DNA of 64,000 nt from assembly GCA_008828725.1 (NCBI GenBank), contig MEHQ01002815.1, forward strand, positions 29,742-93,741. Direction: 5' to 3'. The position numbers and the translations under genes are program-made. Under the pieces are notes generated by a model. The model worked only from the letters and a program-made list of their open reading frames with translations, made no database searches and was not told the origin of the DNA. Shown here one piece after another: positions 1 through 10,984 of the stretch. Within the stretch, counting starts at the first letter, position 1; every line of letters begins with the position of its first letter. The stretch is from Saccharina japonica (Eukaryota > Sar > Phaeophyceae > Laminariales > Laminariaceae).

Positions 1-128
1 CGACATAATAAAGACATCTAAAACTAACTATATTCTACACACTGCGTGTTGCAGTGCCTCGCTCACAGTCTAGTGTGGTTGTTGGGAGCATATCCACCCA
101 TCCATCGCATATCAGTGCTAACTGTACA
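1..128 (+). mobile_element. 3' end of a copia-type LTR (window-edge fragment)
   Basis: The first 128 bases match the right end of the LTR that closes the copia element at 13072, sharing the CGACATAATAAAGACATC block and the same ACA end before GTGAGTACG. A second copy of the element therefore probably lies just left of the window, in the same intron position of citrate synthase copy 1. Seen directly as sequence identity; the rest of that element is outside the window. Confidence 0.75.
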
Positions 129-287
129 GTGAGTACGCCCCCCCCCCCTTCCCCCCCCCCCCTTTCCCTCCCTTCCTTCCTCCCCCCGGCCCGCCAACAC
201 TACCAAGTTCAAGCGGAGACATACACACTATGCGGCTGGCGAAAGAGGGTTTTTATCATGTATACCTAGAGTAGAGTTTAAACTCAC

Positions 288-3200
288 CTGTGCCTTGGTC
301 GGCACGTCACCAGTGAGCAGCAGCCAGAGCAGCGCTTCCGGCATCGGCTCACCGCCCTTGATGTAAGAGGGGAGCTGCTTCTGGCAGTCGGGGATGGTCA
401 GCCCACGGAAGCGGATTCCCTACAGGCACCGAGAGAACAAAAGCGAAAAGAGCCAAGAAGACGGTGCGTTGTCAATCGTCAAGTCATCATCCCCAGGTTT
501 CTTCAACCAAAGGCATAAAACCGTTTCGCCTTTAGATTCGTATCAGGGGCTGCTTGCCCACAGCGAACAGCCGAACAGAGGGCCACGCAGGGTGGATGCT
601 CCTACTCCTACTGCTGTATATACCTGGTAGGAGTGGTTCTTAAGTGCCAAGGACCACGGTCGTCCCCTCTGCTATTTTATCATACTAGGCACGCACGAAT
701 TGGCTTGCATTTGGTAGCCGAGCAATGCATCTCGGAAGGCTCAAGAAAACAGACTGTTCAACATCGAAGGACCGTCTGTGCCCTCGTTTTGCCTTGTTTG
801 ACATGTCTCCTGACATACTTGCTTACAGTACCAATAGTATCATACTATTAATAGCTGTCTTGTACTCCAAATATATCGGGTGACGGCACGCTTGTCCCTT
901 GCCGGACAGCCGTCAAGGCACTCCCCACACTCAAACCAAATGCAATAAGTCAAAAACACGACTCGACGGATCTACGTACACAACAGGTATTAGACCGCCA
1001 ACAACCGGCATGTTGCTGTACGAGTACCGTGCTCAGAACTCCGAACATCGTACACGATTCTCGTATATAGCACCATCCGCATTCTGTAACGTTCTGTGTG
1101 TGTTCTTCACATTAAACCGTTATTGAGGACTATTAACAAATCGTCCGGTAGCATCTTGGATCAATGTACGGGCGTAGAACCCCTAACCCTAACCCTAAGC
1201 CCAAACATACTATTAGTGACGTGGAAAATTCCTGGAAATATCCTGCCGGACGAAATGCTGTTAGCAATACTATAGCCGTTATTTCTACCCTGGACATCCA
1301 GCACACCCAGTGTCCGTGCCGATTTGTCATCCTAGAGATACACAAGCTCTGTGGTCACGAAACCACGACATAGCAGAGATACTACACTGCCATGCAGTAG
1401 GCAGAGTAGACAATGCAATACCGGTATTATATACTATCATGTACGACAGACACGACACACACATGCTAGCAATCCAGATGCGCTGTGGCACGGCACGGCA
1501 CGTGACGGAAAACCACAGGAAGAGCGGAAACAGCATGTAGTAGTGGACGAACCTTGATAGTGAATCTTCCTAAGGTAGCTACAGACAGTACAGGACACTT
1601 AATAAGAAACACGCTAATAAGAAAGCCAGGCTGAATTTTAGAGGAAAATAACAAATTCGGGAGTCGTTGTCTTGAAATTAGTGTATAAAGCACCCGTTCT
1701 CAAATAAGAAATCCAGTGTGGACCAGATTTTCTGTTTCTTATTAGGTATCCTGACCTGTACTTAGGTACCTCTGGTTGGCTAAGGCTAGCTAAATATTAA
1801 TATATTATACGATACTGCTGGCTGCACGATGTCCCAGATGAAGTCGGCTCCAGTCATTCAGGTCTCCCAACGTGCAGAACGTGCTACGTACACAAAATCG
1901 AGTGCGCGCCGACGGCGCGGTCTCATGAATCAAGATTCAAGATCAAGGCTAGGACTCAAGACAGCGAGGTGGAATAAGGCTAGGCTGATAGTGTCAAAAA
2001 AGCTATTATTCCAAGTTGCGCGCAGCTCGACTGCCGCACGGCGCACAAGAGGGAGAACAAATAAACTACTGTTACGTATATACGATATCGCAGCAGTACA
2101 GCAGCGGTACAGGGCACCTGCTGTAGTGCGAGTAGCAAACAGGAAATCTGGTCCAGGCTGGATTTTCAAATTAGAGAATTTGGGCCACGTTCTACACTAT
2201 AAATTCAGTACAGCGACCCCCCCCGATTTATTATTTTCCTGTAATTATCAGCCTGCCTTTTTTATTGCTCGCTTTCTTACTATTATTAGTATATACTCGT
2301 AGGTGTCTGCACTGCTACTGTTGTAAATAATACCGGTACAACAGTACCGGCCCGGTAATAAGAAAGTAACTTACAAGAAAGTCTGTCAGAAAAATTGAAA
2401 AAAATAAGAAAGTTCTCAGCTTACTGACTGTAGATAAGAGCTACGAGTACGGGGTACGGGGTATGACCCAAGAAAAGGAGGGTCATTTTACGAGTGGTGC
2501 CTAAGCTTTAAGAAAGTTGACCCCTTCCTGTGGCTGGCCTGGGCCCATGGCACCATTCAATACGTATGCAAACTAAGAAAGCGCAACATAAGAAAGTGCG
2601 CTTTTTAGTGTGGCATACTAACGCCACACAAAAAAAATGTATAGGTTTTAGTATGCCCATTTTAACATATGCAGAAGAAGTGAACCAGGTATGTGTTTTA
2701 GTGTACAAATACATCGTATGGATTTTAGTATTGCAATACTAAAATGCACTTAAAAATACATATGGGTTTTATTATAGTATACTATACGCCATACAAATCA
2801 AATAAGAAACCAACAAAAGACAAAAAAAAGCAACAAGCAAGGCAACCCATTTTTGGGGTTGCTTACCAACACTATTTATAGACCACAAACCACAAACAAA
2901 CTTACCTGAAACCTACTGTTGCTGTATGATACGAGTAGCGGTGTGTTAAGATGCAAGTACAGAGTGCGAAAAGTAATGTTCTGTGTCGACGGGGTGGGGA
3001 GCCTGATGCCTGCCTCCTTGTCTCACCTCGTCGGCATCGAGGTTGGACGTCTCCCAGACCATGCTCTTGATGCCGCGAGCTCCTCCGATGACCTGGTCGA
3101 TGGTCACCTGTAAGCATGCGACGAGTGGGGGTAGCATAGTATCACGTGAGGAGCGTGCACCACGGCGGCGCAACAGCATCAACAGCAGCTGTAGGAGCAC

Positions 3201-4142
3201 AGCAGCAGTACTTACATAGAAGGCATGCGGATGGATGAACCTTTTACACACATTTTACAACATTTACAACCCCTTGCTGCCTACGTATTGTACGTATGTA
3301 AGTACTGGTGGTACCTTGGTACACAGAAAGCAGTGCAACGCAGACGAGGTTCGACACACAAGCCGCACTCGGAGGCAGCGGACGAAAGCGGTCTGTGTAC
3401 CGGGACAGCATGCATGTTCAACAGAGTCACCACGATTACAGCGAGCTTTCGCTTGCACGGTGAGGGGCGGTAACCACGCGGGTATGGGTGCAATGGGTCG
3501 ATGCATGCGTACACTTTCGCGACGTTGCACAACGAAAACGAGCGGCATTGCTGCCTGCAGACGATGACAGCAAACGAGTCAGCAATAGTGCACAGAAGAA
3601 GCATCCAGCCCAGGCGATAGACCCACCTCCCCCACAGACTTGTGGCCATGCTCCTTCTTGAGCTTCAAGAGGTCCGCTTGCTTTCCGGGGATCTTCTCTG
3701 CCAAGATGTTCTTCAACGTCGACAGGGATCGCTCGCCGCCCGCGAGGTTCCTGAAGGCGCCCTGGTGCCCGGAACGGGCGTGACAGAGAGAGAGGTGGCG
3801 AGAGGCGTGATGTCACGAATTCTGCGGTGGATGAAGTGAGCTCGACGACGATCCTGCACTACACTTTTCATGAGCATTTTTGTGCAATCACCACAGACTT
3901 CATGCAAGCCGGTGCCCCGTTCAGGGACGGGACCGCACGAGACCAACGCAGTCAGCTAGCGCTGTGCACTCAGCTCGCGCTCAGCCGTCGAAACAAGCTG
4001 GCGGTATCAACTTGGCTATACGTGCACGCGCCACGGGCCGGAACGGTATATGTACGAACGAGCATAATAACCCTCCGCCGCAAGCAGCTGGCCATTCTCG
4101 TACCTTGGACGCCCGTTGCGAAAGAATGCGCAACCCGTTCAT
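288..4142 (-). CDS. CS: Mitochondrial citrate synthase, exons 1-4 (copy 1, 3' exons outside window)
   Basis: This is the N-terminal part of citrate synthase, which condenses acetyl-CoA and oxaloacetate in the mitochondrial TCA cycle. Minus-strand exons are 4104-4142 (starts [13 protein letters not shown]), 3627-3761, 3027-3107 and 288-419, all phase 0 with GT-AG borders. They give 129 residues. Residues 1 to ~35 are basic and lack acidic residues in the first 22, as in a mitochondrial presequence. Residues 59-85 carry VTIDQVIGG and ETSNLDADE, and 86-129 carry [17 protein letters not shown] and [14 protein letters not shown], all hallmark eukaryotic CS segments. The family is ~460-480 residues; the catalytic His and Asp lie in later exons left of position 1. 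Intron 4 runs into a copia LTR. Exon sequence equals that of the copy at 13239-17083. Family assignment is secure; whether this copy or the other is the complete gene is unknown. Confidence 0.92.
1098..1490 (+). mobile_element. Diverged member of the ~280-bp GTGTTCTTCACATTAAACC repeat family
   Basis: Shares GTGTTCTTCACATTAAACC, then CAGTGTCCGTGCCGAT, TGTGGTCAC and GCTAGCAATCCAG in the same order as the insertion at 7366-7646, with an extra ~100-bp interior that holds a short telomere-like run. It lies in citrate synthase intron 3, antisense to the gene. A second copy is in the duplicate near 14049-14440. Confidence 0.6.
1181..1199 (+). repeat. Interstitial (CCCTAA)3 telomere-like run
   Basis: Three CCCTAA units followed by a G-containing break. 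Too short to be a telomere; repeated in the duplicate at ~14132. CCCTAA is the common plant and algal-type telomere hexamer, so this may be a trace of repair or chance. Confidence 0.5.
1616..2266. mobile_element. 651-bp element with ~46-bp terminal inverted repeats starting AATAAGAAAG
   Basis: Left end 1616-1661 and right end 2221-2266 are inverted copies. Both begin AATAARAAAGSCAGGCTGA and run inward through AGGAAAATAA to a CGGG block, with a few mismatches. The interior has a 157-residue open frame (1829-2302) with no recognisable domain, so the element looks non-autonomous. Further AATAAGAAA ends nearby (about 1601, 1709, 1735, 2348, 2405) suggest a nest of related elements. It lies in citrate synthase intron 3. 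The duplicate copy is at 14567-15217. Confidence 0.65.
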
Positions 4143-4821
4143 CGTCTCGCGGCCGTAGATGGTTCCTTACTGTAGAACGTGCTGCGGCCTTGGGCAGAGG
4201 TTGAGCTGCTGATCAAGCAAAAGGAACTTCTTTGACACGAGGCGAGGCAAACGGAGCAAAAGGAAATCAAAACGAAGGAGAATAACGCCTCCGTTCTCTG
4301 CATAAAACGTAACGACGTTTCCGAAACGTCGAAACGTCGAAACGTCTCCGGCGTCGCGTCGTCGTTTTTCCTGAGTCTTCTTCTGTACTGCTTTTATAAC
4401 AGCTGTACAAGTTTACTGCGGCCACGGTGTCACGGTCACGGTGTTTTGCGGAAGGCTTTACTACGTACTTCTTGAGGAAGTGCAGGCAAAAGCTCAAACA
4501 ACGATCCAATATTTAATATTTGTCTCTGCGTTTCTGCGAATATTTTCCCGCGGTGTTGTGCGGTTGTGCTTCGCTTGGTCGTGCGTCGTGCGGCATGGAT
4601 GGATGGATGGATGGATGACTGGTTTTCCCTCCTCCTGCTCCTCTGCCTCGAGAAAAAAATAAAAAAATAAAAAAATAAATGGTTTCTTCTCTCTCTCTAT
4701 ATATCACATGTTTTATACACACCACTTTATTTCATCTGGTAGAGTTCGTCTCGACGTCTCGACACTTCGTCGGCGGCTGGTTGGTGTCGATCGTCGAATG
4801 AATGTCGAACACCAGACAACA
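4143..4821 (-). promoter_or_regulatory. 5' flank of citrate synthase copy 1 with CGAAACGT triplet repeat
   Basis: This stretch upstream of the ATG at 4142 has no coding signal. At 4322-4345 the 8-mer CGAAACGT occurs three times head to tail, with an inverted partner (AACGACGTTTC) just before it, about 180-200 bp upstream of the start codon. That is a plausible site for a dimeric factor. A GATG run (4595-4617) and an A-rich AAAAAAT run (4653-4680) follow. The same array is at 17263-17286 in the other copy. Promoter role is inferred from position only. Confidence 0.35.
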
Positions 4822-6419
4822 TCTTGACGGAAAAGTTTTTGCCAAAGAAAAAAAAATATTACAAAAGAAGTACCAGGTATGATGATAGTACTTATACGAC
4901 GTACACACGCATGCATATAATATCCATCACCCACCACTCCGTGTGTGTGGTGTGTCGTCGTTGCATCCACCATGGGACTGACAGCAGTAGTATGTACGAA
5001 TAAATAGTCGGGGGTAATGTATATGTTATGAGTAGTATTAATAGTAGCAATATCTCGATCGACGAGCGTTCATCACACCACCTTTTGGGGGGGACTCCGT
5101 CTCAAACGCGTGACATCTCGAACAAGAAGACAAGAAGGTCTTCGTCTACGTACGTACTACGTTGCAAAATAAAGTGATTCTTGCATATATATTAGTTTCC
5201 TTCGAAACGACTTGAGAATGCAGAAAAAAGGAAAGAGACAAAAAAAACAGGAAATAAAAATGCGCGGTTGGTTGCGACCTGCTGCTTGTATTGCACGGGT
5301 GGTACCGAGTACGGTACAGGTCCAGGCTGGGGCTGCCGTGTTGTTATACATACATACGTAGTAAGTAGTTTCAGGGCCGGTAGGTATCCGGGTAGTACCG
5401 GTATACGATGTAATCGCCGATATATACTTTTTTACTTGGTAAAAAACGCCTCCACACTTGAAACCCCTGCAAAATGTACTCGCCCTAAAATGTGTCATCA
5501 TTGTTGTGCAGGAGGGGCGGTCGGCAGTGCACGATCCGGGTCTTGTTTGTCGAGGTTGGCCTGTCGTCCGCCCGGAGCTATTTTGAAAAAACGAGAGCAC
5601 AAAACACGAGGCAGAACCGCGTGAATGCCCCTGCCGACCTTGAGCCCCCCAAGGGTAGAGGTTCGGGTTAGGTATGTGGGGTCGGGTTGGTCTTGGCCGA
5701 CGTGCGACCTTGAAGTTGACCACAAACGCCTCCTTGCACATTTTTGTTGTGCCGACTGCTGCTCCGTCCGGCACAACATACATACATGACGAACGCCTGG
5801 ATTTTTGGGTTTTAAACGTTTAGTACGAGGTGGCTCGAAAGATATATATAGCTCTCTTACCTATCACAGCAGCAGTAGTGTACGTATAGCTATATAGTAG
5901 GCTGGTGCGCGCAGCAGGTGAATCACAACAAAAGCTCCCGTCTCCTTCGTGTTCGGTAGGGATTTCGATTCTAACCGGGGATGACGCGGAAAAAAATCAG
6001 CCAAAATCGGTGATTACCGGTCGGTGCGTCAGAGGCTGTGTGTGCCTCACAGACACAGCCCCGAATCGTGGTCACTACGTAATGTGAAGGAACACGAACA
6101 CTTACACTTACTTGTTGTGCACCATCCCTGGTTAATACTCGTAAGAAGACGAAATGAGACACGGACGCGGCACGACGGTTGAAAGAAACCGCGCTCATCA
6201 TAAATGTCATATATGTACCAGGTACCACGTATTTTATGGCTCGTTTATGCCCCCCCCCCCCCCCTTTGTTGTGCACCATCCCTTGTTAATACTCGTAAGA
6301 AGACGAAATGAGACACGGACGCGGCACGACGGTTGAAAGAAACCGCGCTCATCATAAATGTAATATATGTACCAGGTACCACGTATTTTATGGCTCGTTT
6401 ATGCCCCCGCCCCCCCCCG
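4822..6419. repeat. Subunit T1 of the tandem duplication (empty-site version)
   Basis: From CTTGACGGAAAAGTTTTTGCC onward this block repeats at 7209-9777 and again at 17758-19492. T1 lacks a ~280-bp insertion present in the other two copies (empty site near 4988) and ends with two copies of a 154-bp repeat. No coding potential is recognised. Confidence 0.8.
6112..6419. repeat. 154-bp tandem repeat, two units
   Basis: Two head-to-tail ~154-bp units, each containing TTGTGCACCATCCC, TTAATACTCGTAAG, ACGGACGCGGCACGACGG, TACCAGGTACC and a terminal C tract. The same unit is present about 6.5 times at 8789-9777 and once at 19340-19492, so copy number varies between duplicates. Confidence 0.9.
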
Positions 6420-7205
6420 TTCCACCACACCGAACCCCCGTTTTGGGAGCAAAACACTTTGTATAAAAGAGTACGTAGGAAAAAAAATCGGGGTTGGAAA
6501 AGTGTTGAATTAAAAGTAGTAGTTGTCCCGCGTCTACTGTAGTCATGCACCACAAAATATGACAACCAAGTGAATAGGTCAGGGGCACACACACAAAATC
6601 AAAGGGTATGGTCAGAAACAAAAAACCCAGAGGACCAGAGCAAGCTCATCCCGATCGCAGTAACGTTGGCATCACACCAAACGAGTCATAAAAGGATACC
6701 AGATATGTGTTTGTGATGAACACAGCGTATTTAGAGCGCAGCCACGGAGAAGAAACGGAAAAATAGCGATCACAGCAGGATATATTTCCTCGTATCAACT
6801 GCCAGCCTGCTTAAAGCGAGAGGCTCGCATCAAAACCTCCTGAGCTCGCCACCTCGAACCCCCCCCACGCCCCACCCCGCCTCTCCCCCCCCCCCCCCCC
6901 CTTCCCCCCCCCGACACTACCCACGTGCCAGGAAAACCAGCACAATATCCCCCAAGAGTACTGAATGCACCAGGCATCAAGAGAAGCCCTCAACATTTTC
7001 CAGCGTCGCCAGCGTAAAATTTATACGAAAATTCGGCTTCGGGCTTTAGACGAAACCATGGCAGATAAGCAAAGAGCAGAGCACTACTCCCGCATCTACA
7101 ACACGATAATCCCCCGCCCGAGAATATTCGCGCGAGGCGTGAGAACTTAGGCGATGCCGCTCGTTGTAACCACAACCAGCAACGATTCGAAAGGGGGGGG
7201 GGTAG
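6420..7205. other. Spacer U, non-coding, matches 19493-20245
   Basis: Starts at CCACCACACCGAACCCCCG and ends in an 11-base G run. No gene is recognised. In the second copy the same sequence continues past its G run into the 3' flank of the LHC gene. Here it jumps back at the G run to the start of subunit T, marking a tandem-duplication breakpoint at about 7206-7209. Confidence 0.7.
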
Positions 7206-7365
7206 GGCTTGACGGAAAAGTTTTTGCCAAAGAAAAAAAAAAATTACAAAAAAAGAAGTTACTGTACCAGGTAGTTAGTACTTATACGACGTACACACGC
7301 AGCATGCATATATCCACCCACCACTCCGTGTGTCGTCGTTGCATCCACCATGGGACTGACAGCAG

Positions 7366-7646
7366 TGTGTGTGTGTTCTTCACATTAAACCTTCCTTTCT
7401 ACCCGTCGACATCCAGCACACCCCCCAGTGTCCGTGCCGATCCATCATCCTAAAAAGGTACCAGAATCTGTGGTCACAAAAAAACTACGACACAGAGATA
7501 CTACGCTCAGTGCAGCAAGCAGAGCAGACAATGCAATGCCATATACGACAGGCAAGACCTACTACGCTGCTAGCAATCCAGGTGCATGCAAGAGAAAAAA
7601 AGAGAAAAGAAAGAAAAAAGCGAAAAGGAAAAATACTGTAGTAGAA
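7366..7646 (+). mobile_element. ~280-bp short mobile element (filled site in T2)
   Basis: Alignment of T1 and T2 gives the same flanks (GGGACTGACAGCAG and AGTATGTACGAATAAATAG) with this segment present only in T2 and in 17914-18195. It begins TGTGTGTGTTCTTCACATTAAACC, contains CAGTGTCCGTGCCGATC and TGTGGTCAC, and ends in an A/G-rich run followed by TACTGTAGTAG. The A-rich 3' end fits a SINE-like element, but no RNA polymerase III boxes were confirmed. Relatives are at 1098, 14049, 44446 and 49172. Confidence 0.65.
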
Positions 7647-8788
7647 AGTATGTACGAATAAATAGTCGGGGGTATGTTATGAGTAGTATTAATAGTAGCA
7701 TTATCTCGACGAGCGTTCATCACACCACCTTTTGGGGGGGACTCCGTCTCAAACGCGTGACATCTCGAACAAGAAGACAAGAAGGTCTTCCGTCTACGTA
7801 CGTACCAGGTAACTACACGTTCGTTGCAAAATAAAGTGATTCTTGCATATTAATAGTTTCCTTCGAAACGACTTGAGAATGCAGAAAAAGGAAAGGAAAG
7901 AGACAAAAAAACAGGAAATAAAAATGCGCGGTTGCGACCTGCTGCTTGTATTGCACGGTGGTACCGAGTACGGTACAGGTCCAGGCTGGGGCTGCCGAGT
8001 TGTTATACATACATACACGTAGTAGCAAGTAAGTAGAACCAGGGCCGGTAGAGTACCCGGGTAGTACCGGTATACGATGTAATCGCCGATATATATTTTT
8101 TTACTTGGTAAAAAACGCCTCCACACTTGAAACCCCTGCAAAATGTACTCGACCTAAAATGTGTCATCATTGTTGTGCAGGAGGGGCGGTCGGCAGTGCA
8201 CGATCCGGGTCTTCTTGTGTGTCGAGGTTGGCCTGTCGTCCGCCCGGAGCTATTATTTTGAAAAAACGACACCACAAAACACGAGGCAGAGCCGCGTGAA
8301 TGCCCCTGCCGACCTTGAGTCCCCCAAAGGGTAGAGGTTCGGGTTAGGTATGTGGGGTCGGGTTGGTCTTGGCCGACGTGCGACCTTGAAATTGACCACA
8401 AACGCCTCCTTGCACATTTTTTGTGTGCCGACTGCTCCGTCCGGCACAACATACATGACGAACGCCTGGATTTTTGGATTTTACACGTTTAGTACGAGGT
8501 GGTTCGAAATATATATTTACACAGCTCTCTTCCCTATCACAGCAGTAGTAGTGTACGTATAGCTATATAGTAGGCTGGTGCGCGCAGCAGGTGAATCACA
8601 ACAAAAGCTCCCGTCTCCTTCGTGTTCGGTATAGGGACTTCGATTCTAATCTTGAACGGGGATGACGCGGAAAAAATTCAGCCAAAATCGGTGATTACCG
8701 GTCGGTGCGTCACAGGCTGTGTGTGCCTCACAGACACAGCCCTGAATCGTGGTCACTATACGTAATGTGAAGAACACGAACACATATA

Positions 8789-9777
8789 GTTGTTGTGCAC
8801 CATCCCTGGTTAATACTCGTAAGAAGACGAAATGAGACACGGACGCGGCACGACGGTTGAAAGAAATCGCGCTCATCATTAATGTAATATATGTACCAGT
8901 TACCACGTATTTTATGGCTCGTTTATGCCCCCGCCCCCCCCCTCTGTTGTGCACCATCCCTTGTTAATACTCGTAAGAAGACGAAATGAGACACGGACGC
9001 GGCACGACGGTTGAAAGAAACCGCGCTCATCATAAATGTCATATATGTACCAGGTACCACGTATTTTATGGCTCGTTTATGCCCCCGCCCCCCCCCTTTG
9101 TTGTGCACCATCCCTTGTTAATACTCGTAAGAAGACGAAATGAGACACGGACGCGGCACGACGGTTGAAAGAAACCGCGCTCATCATAAATGTCATATAT
9201 GTACCAGGTACCACGTATTTTATGGCTCGTTTATGCCCCCGCCCCCCCCCTTTGTTGTGCACCATCCCTTGTTAATACTCGTAAGAAGACGAAATGAGAC
9301 ACGGACGCGGCACGACGGTTGAAAGAAACCGCGCTCATCATAAATGTCATATATGTACCAGGTACCACGTATTTTATGGCTCGTTTATGCCCCCGCCCCC
9401 CCCCTTTGTTGTGCACCATCCCTTGTTAATACTCGTAAGAAGACGAAATGAGACACGGACGCGGCACGACGGTTGAAAGAAACCGCGCTCATCATAAATG
9501 TCATATATGTACCAGGTACCACGTATTTTATGGCTCGTTTATGCCCCCGCCCCCCCCCTTTGTTGTGCACCATCCCTTGTTAATACTCGTAAGAAGACGA
9601 AATGAGACACGGACGCGGCACGACGGTTGAAAGAAACCGCGCTCATCATAAATGTCATATATGTACCAGGTACCACGTATTTTATGGCTCGTTTATGCCC
9701 CCGCCCCCCCCCTTTGTTGTGCACCATCCCTTGTTAATACTCGTAAGAAGACGAAATGAGACACGGACGCGGCACGA
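8789..9777. repeat. 154-bp VNTR array, about 6.5 units
   Basis: Units repeat with a strict 154-bp period, and the last five are essentially identical. Both strands show short open frames that repeat with the same period; these are by-products of the repeat. The array stops abruptly at the N. Confidence 0.9.
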
Positions 9778-9778
9778 N
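9778..9778. other. Single N at a likely contig join
   Basis: One N separates the mid-unit end of the 154-bp array from the interior of a copia 5' LTR. Neither side is a natural end, so this is probably an assembly junction. Other single Ns are at 16093, 60717 and 63148. Confidence 0.85.
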
Positions 9779-9975
9779 TCCACCTTTCCCTGTGCTTTAC
9801 GTCTACCTCTTTCCGGGCCGACATAATAAAGACATCTTAAAACTATCTCTACACTGTGCATGTTGCAGTGGCTCGCTCACAGCCTAGTGTGGCTGTTGGG
9901 AGCATATCCATACACCACATATCAGCGCTAATTGAACACGCTAACGAGTTATTTGTTCGAGCAAGCAGCCTGATC

Positions 9976-10925
9976 ATGCTGAGTGGACCCCCAGTGGACG
10001 GTTCGTCCGAGAGGGATGACCTGACCAGTCTCTTGAGGCAGCTGGCGGCGGACAGGAGAGAAGCTCAAGATCGATACGAGAGCGACCGATAACTGCGACG
10101 CCAAGACGATGAGCGATTGAAGACGCAGATTTTCGAGGAAATGGATCGCAGAACTGCTGCGGTTAGTGAGGTTGCGTCTGGTGTTGCTGGTGAGGGGGTC
10201 GGAACCGCTACCAGTGCTGGGGAAGTAAAAGGGGAGTCAGCTCCAGTGGGAGTTTGTCAGGTCTTGGCGAGGCAACAGGCCTGCCAAAGAGTGGTGCGAG
10301 TAGCAGCGTAGATAGCCATAGGGCTGAAGTTAGGTCTCGCGAATTTGGGAATCTAAAGCAGTCAGTTCCTCAATTCAGTGGCAAGATGGAAGATTTCCTG
10401 TTGTGGAAGGAGCACTTCGAGGTGTTACTTCCATGGTTGAGTGCATGTCGGCGTTTCTCGTAGATCATGATCGAAGTATGATGATAGGCGACGTTAGCAA
10501 GAACACTCGATAATTCATAATTCCTCTCGCAGGGGTTCAGTGAGGAACACATCAAGACCGCTAGAGTAGCTTGGACTTTCCTGACAAGAGAGCTTTGTGA
10601 ACCGTGATCTGTTTGGTAGAGTGTTCGCAGCAACAAAATCACTTAGTGCCGGGTGGAGAATGCTGTGCGATTGGTCCATGCGCAAGGTTATGGCAGAACA
10701 GGTCAAGTGGTCGGTAGCGTTCGACTCCGCAAACATGGAGAAGGGAGGAGAACCCATGAAGTACTTTAGTCGAATAGACAAGATTGTTGGAGTGCTCGCG
10801 GCGCTACGTGTGGTGAAGTCGGTAGCAGACGTCAACCGTAACCACATCGTTGAAGCAAAGGCATGCAAACTTGACTGAGATTTGAGGCACTTGGACGTTG
10901 ACCAAGCCTTCATTCAGTCAGAGTT
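9976..10925 (+). pseudogene. copia gag remnant plus displaced RT fragment
   Basis: Frame fragments include RDDLTSLLRQLAADRREAQ (coiled, charged), then PQFSGKMEDFLLWKEHFEV at ~10370-10430, then KYFSRIDKIVGVLAALRVV. Together these resemble the retrotransposon gag segment that precedes the zinc knuckle. Several stops and frameshifts break it. At 10840-10925 a piece encoding NHIVEAKACKLD and LDVDQAFIQ follows directly; this belongs to RT and is repeated in place at 11350-11435. Confidence 0.6.
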
Positions 10926-10984
10926 GGATACCGATGCTGCAACGACGTGGATAGACGAGGTTGATGCAGTAGGGGCAACAGTAT

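Larger units (their letters stand above)
7209..9777. repeat. Subunit T2 of the tandem duplication, ending in a 154-bp VNTR
   Basis: Second tandem copy of the block at 4822-6419, carrying a ~280-bp insertion (7366-7646). It ends in about 6.5 nearly identical 154-bp units (8789-9777), truncated by the N at 9778. The array is probably collapsed or cut by the assembly. Confidence 0.8.

Noticed and set aside
1181-1199. Telomere end
   Set aside because: Only three CCCTAA units, internal, and repeated in the duplicate.
1829-2302. 157-codon basic frame (168 codons in the duplicate)
   Set aside because: Lies inside a TIR element in an intron and has no recognised domain; not called as a gene.
8789-9777. 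Regular direct repeats that could look like a CRISPR array
   Set aside because: The 154-bp units are identical throughout with no unique spacers, and the genome is eukaryotic.
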